DNA of 64,000 bases from assembly GCA_964007475.1 (NCBI GenBank), contig OZ023273.1, forward strand, positions 73,695,842 through 73,759,841, written 5' to 3'. This document shows positions 35,035-46,712 of this stretch, one piece after another. The position numbers were made by a program, and so were the translations under genes. Origin of the DNA: Hybos culiciformis (Eukaryota > Arthropoda > Insecta > Diptera > Hybotidae). The stretch's first letter is position 1. Each line of letters starts with the position of its first letter. The notes below the pieces were generated by a model. It was not told where the DNA came from and ran no database searches. It saw only the letters and a list, made by a program, of their open reading frames with translations.

Positions 35035-36420
35035 TGCATATTTAAATTTATGTGCAGATTTCTTTCAATGAAAATGTGCAGTTTATTATTTGTTGTTTAT
35101 TATGATTGTAGCTTGGTGCTGTTTTTTGCATGAAAAAGGTATACACCACACGGTATGAAATTTTCATGATTATTTATATGAACTTCATAATTTTTTGGAT
35201 GACTTTTTTTTTGTTAAACAATAAAAATTGGTATCTGCATGGATATTGTATGAAATACAACTCAATCATTTACATTTTGTATGGTTTTTATTTCGGAAAC
35301 ATAATTTTTGGATGATCTTTTTTTTTGTTAAACAATAAAAATTTGTATGAAAAAAATAAAAATAGAAAATTTTAATTAGATAAAATTATTTTATTTTAAG
35401 GAAAATATTAGAAATATAAAAACATAGAATGTAGCTTAGCTATACAAAATACAAGTCAAATTTCCTGTCAGAAAATTTTCTCTATGTATTAAGGTATAGG
35501 CAAAATTATTTAAAAAAAAATTAATTTAATATTGGGCATAACATATTTAAAAAAATTGACTATAATTTTTATTTAGTGTTAATTTAGTATTAAGTATTTA
35601 GTATTAATTTTCCTTTTATAAAAAAAAAGCTCATGAATATAATAGGTAAAAAAAATTACATGGATTTAAATTATTTTTCATTACAACAGTGATTCTTAAT
35701 CGGTGTTCCGCGAAATTTTAATTTTAATTGTATTGAAAATTATAGTGATTGTGTTCCGCGTCGTTGAAAAGGTTAATAACCACTGCATTAAAAGTTAATT
35801 AGGAAAAGAAAAATAAAATTTTATTTAATTTTATTAAATTTATTTCAAATTTTATTTCCATTCTGGAAAAGCTTTGATTGTAAAATTTAGTTTAAAATCT
35901 TTTATTTTTAAAAAACAAATTTGAAGTATTTCTAAGGGGTATGAATATTTATAAACAAAACACTGTTTATAAATCTATCAAATGCATTATAAATAAAAAA
36001 AAAACTAAAAGTGATGTTATTTGAGAATCACAAAAAAAATTTTTTGTTGAAGTTAAGCTTCAGTTATGTAAGGGGGTTTAGTGACCTTAAAATATTTTAT
36101 TACGGTCGGTCAGTTTTTTTTTTAATTTTATATTTTTATTCAGATTAAACAAGGTGAAAAGTTTTCACTTCACCAAAACTTTTATAAGCTTAAGAAAATT
36201 ATTTTATTATTTTTTGATTTTTATTTATGAATTTTTTTTCTTTTATAATAAAAAAAGATATTTAAGAAATATTTTTTTGAAAATTATATATTTCTTCGGA
36301 TTTTCTACAAAAAAAAAATTTGATTCCTACGTCATGACTTGTATTCCGTAGGCTAACTTTGTTAGTATTATAAAAATGAAAGTTAATTAAATAAATTTTG
36401 AAGTTGTGGAAGATGTAAAG
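35035..36420 (+). repeat. AT-rich repeat, copy A (other copies at 36939, 38201 inverted and 53690)
   Basis: The unit runs from GCATGAAAAAGGTATACACC to TAGGCTAACTTTGTTAGTAT and beyond. It carries two AT-rich frames (61 and 65 codons) that persist in all copies only because the copies are recent. The segment has an 8-bp deletion near 35113 that copies C and D lack. No known family. Confidence 0.75.
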
Positions 36421-36792
36421 TGACATCTACTGACCGATCATCATTGGTCTGTTTTACTCGAATCCTATCCCAACCGGGTACCGCACGTTTTGGTTGGGAT
36501 AAGGAACGACCAACGAAGTCCGTTCACTTATGGCTGTGCTCCTCTGTCACTGTCAATGGACACAAAATCATGATTGCTCAGTGTCTTAGCACGTGAGACA
36601 GTCATAATACCACAACGTAGTATGGATCCGCCCATACGAGTATCCATGTGGTGACCGGTATCGTCTTAGCTTTTAATTCTTGATAGGACCAAGAATCCTC
36701 CTCCAAGATCGGGGGGTTTTGGGTTGAAGATTACGACTGGCGTTGGAACGCTTCATTCTAATATCAACCATGGCTCGAGTTGTGATCCTAGG
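36421..36792. repeat. GC-richer repeat segment of unknown origin (second copy 55079-55469)
   Basis: Contains CCTATCCCAACCGGGTACCG, CCAACCAAAA inverted nearby, and GGATCCGCCCATACGAGTAT. It is clearly different in composition from its surroundings and nearly identical in the two loci except for a short insertion near 55240. It is the target into which the ZMYM-type hAT inserted (ATCCTAGG). No protein, rRNA or tRNA match is recognisable by eye. Confidence 0.6.
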
Positions 36793-36874
36793 CAATAGCG
36801 GACTGGGTCGGCGGGACAACTGGCAAATTCCCGGTAGGCCGGTCTAAAGAGTCCAATGAAAGGCTGGTGAAAAC
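36793..36874 (+). mobile_element. Left end of the locus-1 ZMYM-type hAT, cut off from its body
   Basis: The sequence starting CAATAGCGGACTGG after ATCCTAGG is the same as the left end of the complete hAT at 55470. After GGCTGGTGAAAAC it stops, and a different sequence begins at 36875. The body of this hAT resumes at 41526. Confidence 0.8.
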
Positions 36875-38191
36875 GGTGAACTGACATAACCGCGAAATTT
36901 TTTTGTCATAACCGCGAAACTAGAATTTGTATGAGTTTTTGCATGAAAAAGGTATACACCACACGGTATGAAATTTTCATGATTATTTATATGAACTTCA
37001 TAATTTTTTGGATGACTTTTTTTTTGTTAAACAATAAAAATTGGTATCTGCATGGATATTGTATGAAATACAACTCAATCATTTACATTTTGTATGGTTT
37101 TTATTTCGGAAACATAATTTTTGGATGATCTTTTTTTTTGTTAAACAATAAAAATTGGTATGAAAAAAATTAAAAATAGAAAATTTTAGTTTGAAAAAAT
37201 TTTAATTAGATAAAATTATTTTATTTTAAGGAAAATATTAGAAATATAAAAACATAGAAATGTGGCTTAGCTATACAAAATACAAGTCAAATTTCCTGTC
37301 AGAAAATTTTCTCTATGTATTAAGGTATAGGCAAAATTATTTAAAAAAAAATTAATTTAATATTGGGCATAACATATTTAAAAAAATTGACTATAATTTT
37401 TATTTAGTGTTAATTTAGTATTAAGTATTTAGTATTAATTTTCCTTTTATAAAAGAAAAGCTCATGAATATAATAGGTAAAAAAAATTACATGGATTTAA
37501 ATTATTTTTCATTACAACAGTGATTCTTAATCGGTGTTCCGCGAAATTTTAATTTTAATTGTATTGAAAATTATAGTGATTGTGTTCCGCGTCGTTGAAA
37601 AGGTTAATAACCACTGCATTAAAAGTTAATTAGGAAAAGAAAAATAAAATTTTATTTAATTTTATTAAATTTATTTCAAATTTAATTCCATTCTGGAAAA
37701 GCTTTGATTGTAAAATTTAGTTTAAAATCTTTTATTTTTAAAAAACAAATTTGAAGTATTTCTAAGGGGTATGAATATTTATAAACAAAACACTGTTTAT
37801 AAATCTATCAAATGCATTATAAATAAAAAAAAAACTAAAAGTGATGTTATTTGAGAATCACAAAAAAATGTTTTTGTTGAAGTTAAGCTTCAGTTATGTA
37901 AGGGGGTTTAGTGACCTTAAAATATTTTATTACGGTCGGTCAGTTTTTTTTTTAATTTTATATTTTTATTCAGATTAAACAAGGTGAAAAGTTTTCACTT
38001 CACCAAAACTTTTATAAGCTTAAGAAAATTATTTTATTATTTTTTGATTTTTATTTATGAATTTTTTTTCTTTTATAATAAAAAAAGATATTTAAGAAAT
38101 ATTTTTTTGAAAATTATATATTTCTTCGGATTTTCTACAAAAAAAAAATTTGATTCCTACGTCATGACTTGTATTCCGTAGGCTAACTTTG
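36875..38191 (+). repeat. Copy B of the AT-rich repeat, forming the left arm of the central palindrome
   Basis: It begins GGTGAACTGACATAACCGCG, the terminus of the MITE family at 20864-21292, then joins the A-type repeat at 36939 and runs to the palindrome centre. It has a 17-bp insertion near 37180 and other variants not present in A or C. Confidence 0.75.
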
Positions 38192-38200
38192 TTTATAATA

Positions 38201-39437
38201 CTAACAAAGTTAGCCTACAGAATACAAGTCATGACGTAGGAATCAAATTTTTTTTTTGTAGAAAATCCGAAGAAATATATAATTTTCAAAAAAAAATTTC
38301 TTAAATATCTTTTTTTATTATAAAAGAAAAAAAATTCATAAATAAAAATCAAAAAATAATAAAATAATTTTCTTAAGCTTATAAAAGTTTTGGTGAAGTG
38401 AAAACTTTTCACCTTGTTTAATCTGAATAAAAACATAAAATTAAAAAAAAAACTGACCGACCGTAATAAAATATTTTAAGGTCACTAAACCCCCTTACAT
38501 AACTGAAGCTTAACTTCAACAAAAAATTTTTTTTGTGATTCTCAAATAACATCACTTTTAGTTTTTTTTTTGATAGATTTGATAGATTTATAAACAGTGT
38601 TTTGTTTATAAATATTCATACCCCTTAGAAATACTTCAAATTTGTTTTTTAAAAATAAAAGATTTTAAACCAAATTTTACAATCAAAGCTTTTCCAGAAT
38701 GGAAATAAAATTTGAAATAAATTTAATAAAATTAAATAAAATTTTATTTTTCTTTTCCTAATTAACTTTTAATGCAGTGGTTATTAACCTTTTCAACGAC
38801 GCGGAACACAATCACTATAATTTTCAATACAATTAAAATTAAAATTTCGCGGAACACCGATTAAGAATCACTGTTGTAATGAAAAATAATTTAAATCCAT
38901 GTAATTTTTTTTACCTATTATATTCATGAGCTTTTTTTTTATAAAAGGAAAATTAATACTAAATACTTAATACTAAATTAACACTAAATAAAAATTATAG
39001 TCAATTTTTTTAAATATGTTATGCCCAATATTAAATTAATTTTTTTTTAAATAATTTTGCCTATACCTTAATACATAGAGAAAATTTTCTGACAGGAAAT
39101 TTGACTTGTATTTTGTATAGCTAAGCTACATTCTATGTTTTTATATTTCTAATATTTTCCTTAAAATAAAATAATTTTATCTAATTAAAATTTTCTATTT
39201 TTATTTTTTTCATACAAATTTTTATTGTTTAACAAAAAAAAAGATCATCCAAAAATTATGTTTCCGAAATAAAAACCATACAAAATGTAAATGATTGAGT
39301 TGTATTTCATACAATATCCATGCAGATACCAATTTTTATTGTTTAACAAAAAAAAAGTCATCCAAAAAATTATGAAGTTCATATAAATAATCATGAAAAT
39401 TTCATACCGTGTGGTGTATACCTTTTTCATGCAAAAA
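38201..39437 (-). repeat. Copy C of the AT-rich repeat, right arm of the palindrome
   Basis: This is the inverse of copies A and B, starting within about 10 bp of the end of B. At diagnostic sites (TTTGTATG rather than TTGGTATG, no 17-bp insertion, CATAGAATGTAGC) it agrees with A, so it was copied from an A-type arm rather than from B. Confidence 0.8.
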
Positions 39438-39541
39438 ACAGCACCTCAACTTCAAGCTACAATCATAATAAACAACAAATAATAAACTGCACATTTTCAT
39501 TGAAAGAAATCTGCACATAAATTTAAATATGCAATATGTAC

Positions 39542-40197
39542 TTTTTTTGGAATATGCAACCCAAGTATGGGCTCCATTCTATCAAGTCCATATTGATAGA
39601 ATTGAATCTATTCAAAAAAAATTTCTCAGATTTGCCCTTCGTAATTTACCATGGTCCGACCCCCTTATTCTCCCTTCCTATCAATTTAGGCTGAAATTGA
39701 TTGACTTGACCTCTTTAGAAAAAAGGCGTGAAGTTGCTGATATTATTTTCTTAATTGAAATAATTAAAGACAATATAATCTCAAATCAAATTTCTGGCAA
39801 AATTCAATTTATTACTGAATCCAGATTACGTTCTAATAACCTTTTTGTAACTTTTTGTCTTAGAACAAATTATGGAATGTTTGAGCCAGTTAACCGAATG
39901 TTGATTTTGGGCAATAAATATAAGAGTTCAATCGATTTCTCCTTGTCAAAGAATGTTCAAAAATCAATTTTATTTAGCCATATTGTATAATATAGTTAAT
40001 AATTAAATAAATATTAAATTCTTATTTTAGTTCTTACGAATATTATTTTAAGTATTTTAAATTTTTATTATGTAATGTAAATATATTTATCAAATTTTAT
40101 TTGTAACATAATACTGCTAACGTAATGTAAATTTTCTTTAATTTTAAGCTTTTGTAAACTGTTTGTGTTAAGCAGAAATGAAAATAAATAAATAAAT
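39542..40197 (+). mobile_element. 5'-truncated Jockey/CR1-like LINE copy (plus strand)
   Basis: Encodes an uninterrupted 153-codon tail (39529-39990) with LEYATQVWAPFYQVHIDRIE and EPVNRMLILGNKYKSSID, then a 3' UTR and an (AAAT)n tail. The TSD ATATGTAC is at 39534-39541 and 40198-40205. It is the inverted partner of 34372-35026; copy D at 53690 lacks it. Confidence 0.85.
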
Positions 40198-40329
40198 ATA
40201 TGTACAAAATAATTATGTTTAATAAAAACAAAATACTACATATTATATACATACAAAAAATATAATACTGAAATAAGTCAGTAAATTTAATTTTTATAAT
40301 AAAATATTGCTTAAATATTGTAAAAACAA

Positions 40330-40913
40330 TAGAACAAAACGGCGCCGTGACATTTGTCCGCGATGAAATTTGTATGGAAAACTTCGAGGGCAAATGTCAT
40401 TTTACAAAATGACATTTGTCCACGATTGTAAAATGACAGTTTCCAAAATGACATTTGTCCGCGATTGAATTTTCAAACTTTAGCGGACAAATGTCATTTT
40501 GCAAAATGTCATTTGTCCGCGATTGCTTTTTCAAATTTTTAGCGGACAAATGTCATTTTACAAAAGGTCATTTGTCCGCGATTGAATTTTTAAATTTTTA
40601 GCGGACAAATGTCATTTTGCAAAATGTCATTTGTCCGCGATTGATATTTCAGTTTTTCAGCGGACAAATGTCATTTGTCCGCGATTGATTTTGGGGATAC
40701 TGCATATGACGTGAATGGTCGAAACTTGGAAAAGGGTAGAGGGATAGAAGCCCCCCAAAATATTTCATGCATTTTATATGCGCAATTTTGTTTTTTGCCC
40801 GATTTGCCACGTAACGAGAATGATAAGGGTCGCCGGGCGGGCGGGCGGGTGGGTGTACTGGTGGTTGCTCAGTGGGATTTGCGGATGACACCATCAGCCC
40901 CCCATCTCCTTCT
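40330..40913 (-). repeat. Inverted hairpin array and GC-rich module (partner of 33724-34228)
   Basis: From GGCGCCGTGACATTTG at 40342, seven CATTTGTCC(G/A)CGAT units on the plus strand alternate with four inverse CGGACAAATGTC units to about 40680. The GC-rich module with its CGGGCGGGCGGG run follows. It is slightly longer than the left-arm array. Confidence 0.75.
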
Positions 40914-41476
40914 GGCTCCGTGAATTATCGCATAATGTCATATCAGATAATTTTTAAAATGACTTATCGCATAAATTTTTTTTATAAGATAATTCATTTC
41001 AAAACGAAATAGCACATAAATTGAAAAATGAATTCTCTCATAAAAAATTATTTTTATTTGATAATTCATTTTAAAATGAATTAGTACATAAATTAAAAAA
41101 TGAATTAACTCATAAAAAAATTCGAACGAAAATTTTATGCACTAATTCATTTTAAAGTGAATTATCACATAAAATTTTTTTTCGCTGTTTATGCACTAAT
41201 TCGTTTGAAAATGAAGCGAATGGGACGCGGTAGCGGTCCTCTATCATCTACAATTTCTTTTTCATACATTTTGTGCGGACAACTTTCTCTTTTACCCGAT
41301 TTGGCCTATTTTATGTGGAGAAAGTGTTTCGGGGAATGGGGGACGGCCGCCGCCCCCTAGGGCTTTTTTTTTTTGTCGCGCTTCGCGCGAAGCGAATGGG
41401 ACGCGGTAATTATTGGAAGTACATGAATTATTTTAAAAATTATGTGATATGTCATTATGCGATAATTGACGGAGCC
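40914..41476 (-). mobile_element. Internal-deletion derivative of the 30881-33723 transposon
   Basis: GGCTCCGTGAATTATCGCAT at the left and its inverse with GACGGAGCC at the right bound 563 bp that match both ends of the larger element. Everything between 31367 and 33647 of that element is missing. The joint lies at a TTA shared by both break points. The gene is gone, but both TIRs and the subterminal words are kept. Confidence 0.85.
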
Positions 41477-41634
41477 ATTATTTGTGCGCTAATTCGTTTG
41501 AATAAATCTGCATAAATCTGCATATGAATTCGATGAAGTAATTATTGAACATGGGTAAACTAGTATATCTACCACAGACCATGCAGAGAGTAGTGAACAA
41601 ACGAGCCCTGTCAGTCTTGTGTCTCCATGTAATG

Positions 41635-44407
41635 AAAAGAATTCAGTTTTAAATAATAACAATGAAACTGTTCTGGATCCGGACTATATACGAAACTTCG
41701 AATTTCTTTCAGTTGATAACTTTTTAAAGACAAAAATACAAAATCTTGACGATTTTTTTTAAAAACATCCTTGTCAGCCATCTGCCGTTGTACAAAATCT
41801 ACCATTCAAACCAAATATTATATTTTTTAGACAGGATGGTGTTAATAGAAGATGGCTTTCATATTGTTTCGAAAAAAATTCTCTGTTTTGTTGTGTTTGT
41901 TTGGCATATAGTGATAGGTTTTCGTTAATGGCGGCATGAAAGATTGGCGTCACACTATGCAACGAGTTGGAGAACATGAGAAAAGTAAGTTTCATTTAGA
42001 ATGTGTAGAAAGTCATATGATGAAAGTTAAAAACAAAGATATATATAATTTAATGTGGTCAAATAATTCAAATGTTGTTAACTTTGAATTTTATACGAAA
42101 AATTAAAAACGACTATTAACATTAATTTTAATTATTTATTGACCGAATTATGAAAATACATTGATTGTTAATTAATTGATAACAGATCTTTTTAAACAAG
42201 TTTTTATCGTAAAATGCTCACGCATTTTACAAAGAGCGAATATTTGTGTTTACGATAATTGCATTGCAATATTGAAAATTAAGAGAGAATATGCAATTAA
42301 TTATATGTGCATAAAGCTTTAATACAAAATATGTGAGTTCAACATATTTTGTGTAGAGGAAATTGAAATGAAATTATTTTAAGTAATTTCTAAACGTGTA
42401 AAATAATTATGTTAAATTGACATATTTTGTGAGGCAAATAAACTCAAGAATAAATTGCATTTTAGGTGCATAAAATGTATTAAAAAAGATATGGACTACT
42501 TGGTGGGTTTTGGGTAAGTATTATGAGTTAGGTAGGTGTGTTATGGTTCACGTATGTGGTCCAAACATACAACAATGTACCAAGAAAAAAACGCGTGTTA
42601 ATAGTGTGGTTCAATTAATTGGAAAACGTGCATTGGCTTTTCGTTCTCACAGATCTGAATCTGCCTACACAATTTCTTTAGAAAACGACGAAAAAGATCA
42701 TGGCAACTTTTTGGAAATTATATTACTACTAGCTAAATATGATCCTGTTTTAAAATTGCATTTATCTCATGTCATAAGTAGCAGTAAAAAACGAAAGGAA
42801 AATACTGCTTCCAGAAGTAGAGGCAGTTTAATAACTTTATTATCAAAATCAACAGTCAACCATATAATTTCAGGAATTAAAAAGTTAATTCAAAACCAAA
42901 TAATATCAGAGATTCACAAAGCTTGTTTTTTTTCCTTGCAAATAGATACTCATTATAAAGAATTGTATTGGTAATTCTACAGATGGAGCTGCAAATATGC
43001 GGGGTGAATATAATGAATTCACAGCTTGGCTAACTCAAGCGGCACCAGATCAAATACATGTATGGTGTTATGCCCATGTTTTAAATCTTGTTATAATAGA
43101 TTCCACCAGTGTCATACTAGAAGGTACCTCTCTGTTTCAATTACTTAATTCTTGTGCAATATTTTTAAGAGAATCCTATCAGCGCATGGATACATGGAAG
43201 AATACAAGCGATAGAAGAAGGTTCAAGCGACTTAACGTAATTGGTGACACGATATGGACAGCAAAAGAAGCAACTCTTAGGAAAATATTTGGCGGATTTG
43301 GTGAATTAGCAAATTCGTTATATACAGATTTGTTAATTGCACTAGATTCTATGGCAACAAATACGAAATTTAATGCCCAAATTAGGCAAGGTGCTTTAAG
43401 TCTCATTACATCACTTTTAAAATTTAAAACAATATTAACGGCACATATATATTTAAAAATATTTCAATACACAGGACCATTATCAAAGTATCTGCAAACC
43501 AGCAATTTAAATTATCTCAGCTCACAAAATGGTTACTAGTTCATTAAGTCAACTCACAAACATATCTCGTTATTTTATTAACATTCTTGAAATTTCAAAA
43601 TTATTTGCTAGCCGAGTAAATACATTACTCGCTGAAGAGAATTATGAATTATTCGTAGAAGAAAATCTGTCAGAAGAAAGGATCCGAAAACGAAAACTAA
43701 TGCCAGGTGAAATAAATAATGAACATGTTTTCTCTAATTCTACTGAAAAATACAGGCTTCAAGTCTTCAATGTAATAATGGGTACCACTGTAAATTCAAT
43801 GAAGCGAAGATATGCAAATCCACTTCATGAAAAATTGCTAACCGACATTTCTGTATTGGATCCTAAATATTTCCAAACAAAACAAATACCAGAAAATTGT
43901 ACGGAGCATTTAAGTGCACTTATTATAAAATTTTACGAATCAGCAACAGCAGATGCATTAAGAGAAGAATTAAAAGATTTTATTTCAAAATGGGACAGTT
44001 TACAATTGGCAATACAAGAAGAGTTAGAGGAAGCTGATGGTGCTGAATATGATAGACTTGACTGTGAAGATGAATGTTCTGGACAAGGATCGTGCTGCAA
44101 AAATTGTATGGTATGCTGTTTTAATCTTTTGTCCAAATATAATTTGCACAGTATAGCATATAGCAATATTTATGTTGCATACAAATTTGTTTTGACATTG
44201 TCCTCAACGCAGGTGGAATGTGAACGAAGTTTTTCAAAATTAAAAATAATCAAAAATCGATTAAGAATCTCAATGAGTCAGGAGAATTTGGAAGCTTCGA
44301 TGTTGATGTCGATTGAAAAAGACATTATGCTAAATTTAAATACAGATTTTATAATTAATGAAATTTGTAAAAATTCTCCAGGAATAAAAACATATTTAGA
44401 AGGTTAA
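41635..44407 (+). pseudogene. hAT transposase (ZMYM1-like) remnant, locus 1
   Basis: Pieces in order are: a TTF-type zinc finger (RRWLSYCFEKNS then CCVCLAY, 41850-41960); a DUF4371 region (LIGKRALAF, HGNFLEIILLLAKYDP, 42600-42960); DGAANMRGEYN with a CYAHVLNLVI word (42980-43540); and the hAT C-terminal dimerisation motif STQVECERSFSKLKIIKNRL (44200-44300), stop at 44405. About 60 residues between the first catalytic region (LQIDTHY) and IGNSTDGAANM are missing, with a frame change; the same loss is in locus 2. The solo LTR and indels add further breaks. It cannot encode an active transposase. Confidence 0.8.
42076..42574. repeat. 499-bp solo LTR with 4-bp TSD ATGT
   Basis: Begins TGTTAACTTTG, ends CATACAACA, and is flanked by ATGT (42072-42075 and 42575-42578). 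Locus 2 (56523) shows the uninterrupted target, so the insertion is certain. The LTR family is not identified. Confidence 0.85.
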
Positions 44408-44475
44408 ATTTAACATAACTGGTTTTAATTATTTTTTTCTGTATATTTTTATTTGGATTTTTTTTTTTAAGGCCA

Positions 44476-45396
44476 TATGGTTAAAATTATTGCATTTCTA
44501 ACAACAATTTCATATAAAAAAAAAAAAACACATGAGGTGTCATGGGATACCCGACAAAGCGAAGCCTAAAAGTATAGTTTTTAAAATTTAAATAAAATAT
44601 TTACTGTACTAAGTAGTCATCATATTCTATCACGAAAATAATTGTTTTGTGGTAGCTAAAATAAGAGACAAATGTTTGTGATTCTGTTTTGTTGACATAT
44701 CTGGAAAATTCACAATTTTCTTATCTAATGTTTTCTGGTTTTAATACTCTAATTTTCGAAATAGATTTTACACAATTTTTAACTACATATTTATAGTTAA
44801 ATTTTTTTTAACACAATTCCAAAGTATGTAATATAATATTAATAACTAGATAATATCCCATTGTATTTTCAATATCAATAAATATGGTTTTTGGGCTTCC
44901 GTTTTTTAAATTGAATTCACGCAACAGAATAATATTAATCCAATTAAGTAAATAAATTGTCAATAAATTAATGAGAAATCAAAAAATATCGAATTTATCG
45001 ATTAAATTTCTTAAATATAATTAAATAAGAATTTATTAAAAAGTTCTAATTAAATTGACCGAATATGAATGTTGAAAAATTTTTTTTAATTTGCTATTCT
45101 CCAATGTTAGCTGTATGAAAACTTGTCGTTGTCGTATTCGATGTTGTAATCGAGGTTGTTGGGAAAGACATTTTAAGAAAAATTTTCAAAGGAATTAACG
45201 AAATAAAAATGAAGCAATTGAGAAATAATTTTCCTGATTTTTGCACTAACTATAAAATGTTATCCACTATTCTCACACTAACACAAATATCATTGTAAAT
45301 ACTTATATTAAAAATTTCTGGAATCCTCGCTATTCTGCTGATGGTCTGGTTTTCTGCTGATGGACTGGTTTTCTACTGATGGACTGGTTTTTTACT
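44476..45396. other. Sequence present only in locus 1, with a 19-bp minisatellite
   Basis: This block has no counterpart in locus 2, which instead holds the hAT right end and about 130 bp of flank. 45326-45403 repeats CTGATGGACTGGTTTTCTG four times with small changes. The rest is AT-rich without a gene. Confidence 0.55.
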
Positions 45397-45610
45397 GATG
45401 GACTAGAATAAAATGTTGATCGTCTCTAAAATGGAATAATTCCCAAATGGTTTTCTGCTCTCTATTAATTGAATTCTTTTTTCCGGAAAATATTTATTAC
45501 GTTAAAATTTCTATCTTTAGTTCAAAACAAATATTTTCCGAACAAACTTTCCATTTATAATGTTTCAGAGACAGATTGATTAAGAATAAAGTAATTGTCA
45601 ATTGTTGTAC

Positions 45611-45778
45611 TTACTTATACTTAGTAATAGCTTGCCTGTGTCTCGGATTATTATTTATGGTTAAATTAAAATTTTTAAACAAAAATTGCACAAGTGGTTG
45701 AGATTTTTCTTCAGCAAAATTGATATTAAAATCGCCAGCCAAAATAACCGGAAGTAAATGTGAATTTATTTCACAAAA
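45611..45778 (-). pseudogene. Fragment of an endonuclease/exonuclease/phosphatase-type domain
   Basis: The minus strand reads LPVILAGDFNINFAEEKSQP followed by an Asn-rich stretch with NLTINNNPRHR, then a stop. GDFN is the conserved metal/catalytic motif of APE-like endonucleases of LINEs and of some Helentron-type Helitrons; the FAEEKS-x-PLVQFL context is what I associate with the latter. A donor-like AAGTAAGT at the end could mark an intron. The locus-2 copy is at 59234-59401. Only this one motif block survives. Confidence 0.6.
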
Positions 45779-45839
45779 TGCCACCCGCCCCCTTCCGATT
45801 TTTGAAAAATTAATTTCTCGTCAAAGTTCTGTTTAAAAA

Positions 45840-46130
45840 ACGTTTGAAGTAAAGTATAAAAATTTTGAAGGGCCATAACTCGGAAATGGGGGTTTTCCCA
45901 CAAAAACCGTCCCGGATTTAAAATTTTAGGAAGCACTTACCCAAAAATAGGGTAAATGGGGCACAAAAAAAGTTTTTCCGTACAAAAATGTATGAAAACT
46001 TTGGGGGGCCCTTTTTCAGAAACGGGGCCTTTTCCCCAGTTTTGGGAGTTTGGGTACCGCCTCTACCCCTCCTCCAAGTTCCAGCCCATTTTGGGTGGTT
46101 CAAGGAAACGGCAGTATCGCCGTTTTTTTT
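45840..46130 (+). repeat. GC-rich module in a duplicated segment (locus 1)
   Basis: In order: AATTTTGAAGGGCCATAACT, CCGTCCCGGATTT, GGGTAAATGGGGCAC, TACAAAAATGTATGAAAACT, TTGGGGGGCCC, AGAAACGGGGCC, GGGTACCGCCTCTACCCCTC and CCAAGTTCCAGCCC. The same ordered words occur, diverged, in the other repeat families listed. The locus-2 copy is at 59460-59760. Confidence 0.65.
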
Positions 46131-46712
46131 TGTTTGTTTTTTTTTTTCCAGCGCATTTTTCGATTTTTTTTTTTGTTTTTTTTTTTTTCGCGCCTCTTCC
46201 GTTTGATTGCTTCCGTTTGATTTTTTCTTCCACATCCTTTTTTTTTCATTTCACTCCCCATGTAATAACCAGCGTAAAGAAGCTTCGATTCAAAAAGTTA
46301 ATTTGTATTTAGAATTTAGAATTGCTAACTAGGCATATTTTAGCATATAAAATAAATATTATATGCACTGTTTAGAATTAAAATTAAAAACAAATTTTAA
46401 ACTTCACGGTAACACAGGTTTTTAAAAAAATCAAGAAATTTTAATCTTTCAGCAGCTCTCAACTGTATAACGTATAAAGACAGGTCTTTAAATGTTTTTT
46501 TTCAACCCAATCGAAAGTAGCTTAAAGAACTATGGCCTGTACGGTAAATTTTTTGTTTCCCGAAATTCTTGATCCGGGGAGTTACAACTACTTAAATTAC
46601 CAAAAACTATCATTTTTTACTCCCATTTCCCGCAGCTTAATACAGATCTAATTTCATAGGTATTGGTTTTAAATAAAAGTTATCGAAAAATTTGAAGATA
46701 TACCTACTACAG

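Larger units (their letters stand above)
41526..44475 (+). mobile_element. Body of the locus-1 ZMYM1/DUF4371-type hAT transposon
   Basis: The match to the complete hAT at 55470-58887 starts at 41526 (GATGAAGTAATTATTGAACA) and ends near 44475. The left end is at 36793-36874 and the right TIR is replaced by unrelated sequence. It is interrupted by the solo LTR 42076-42574. Relative to locus 2 it lacks 10 bp near 41925 but retains 5 bp (ATGCA near 41957) that locus 2 has lost, so the two copies carry different lesions. Confidence 0.85.

Noticed and set aside
35130..38181. Small proteins of 61 and 65 residues that recur in repeat copies A-D
   Set aside because: They are AT-rich, low-complexity frames kept only because the repeat copies are recent; no start context, domain or conservation pattern supports coding.
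45918..46312. Lys/Phe-rich frames in both strands (also 59562-59943)
   Set aside because: Overlap homopolymer runs and the GC-rich module; indels between the two loci shift them.
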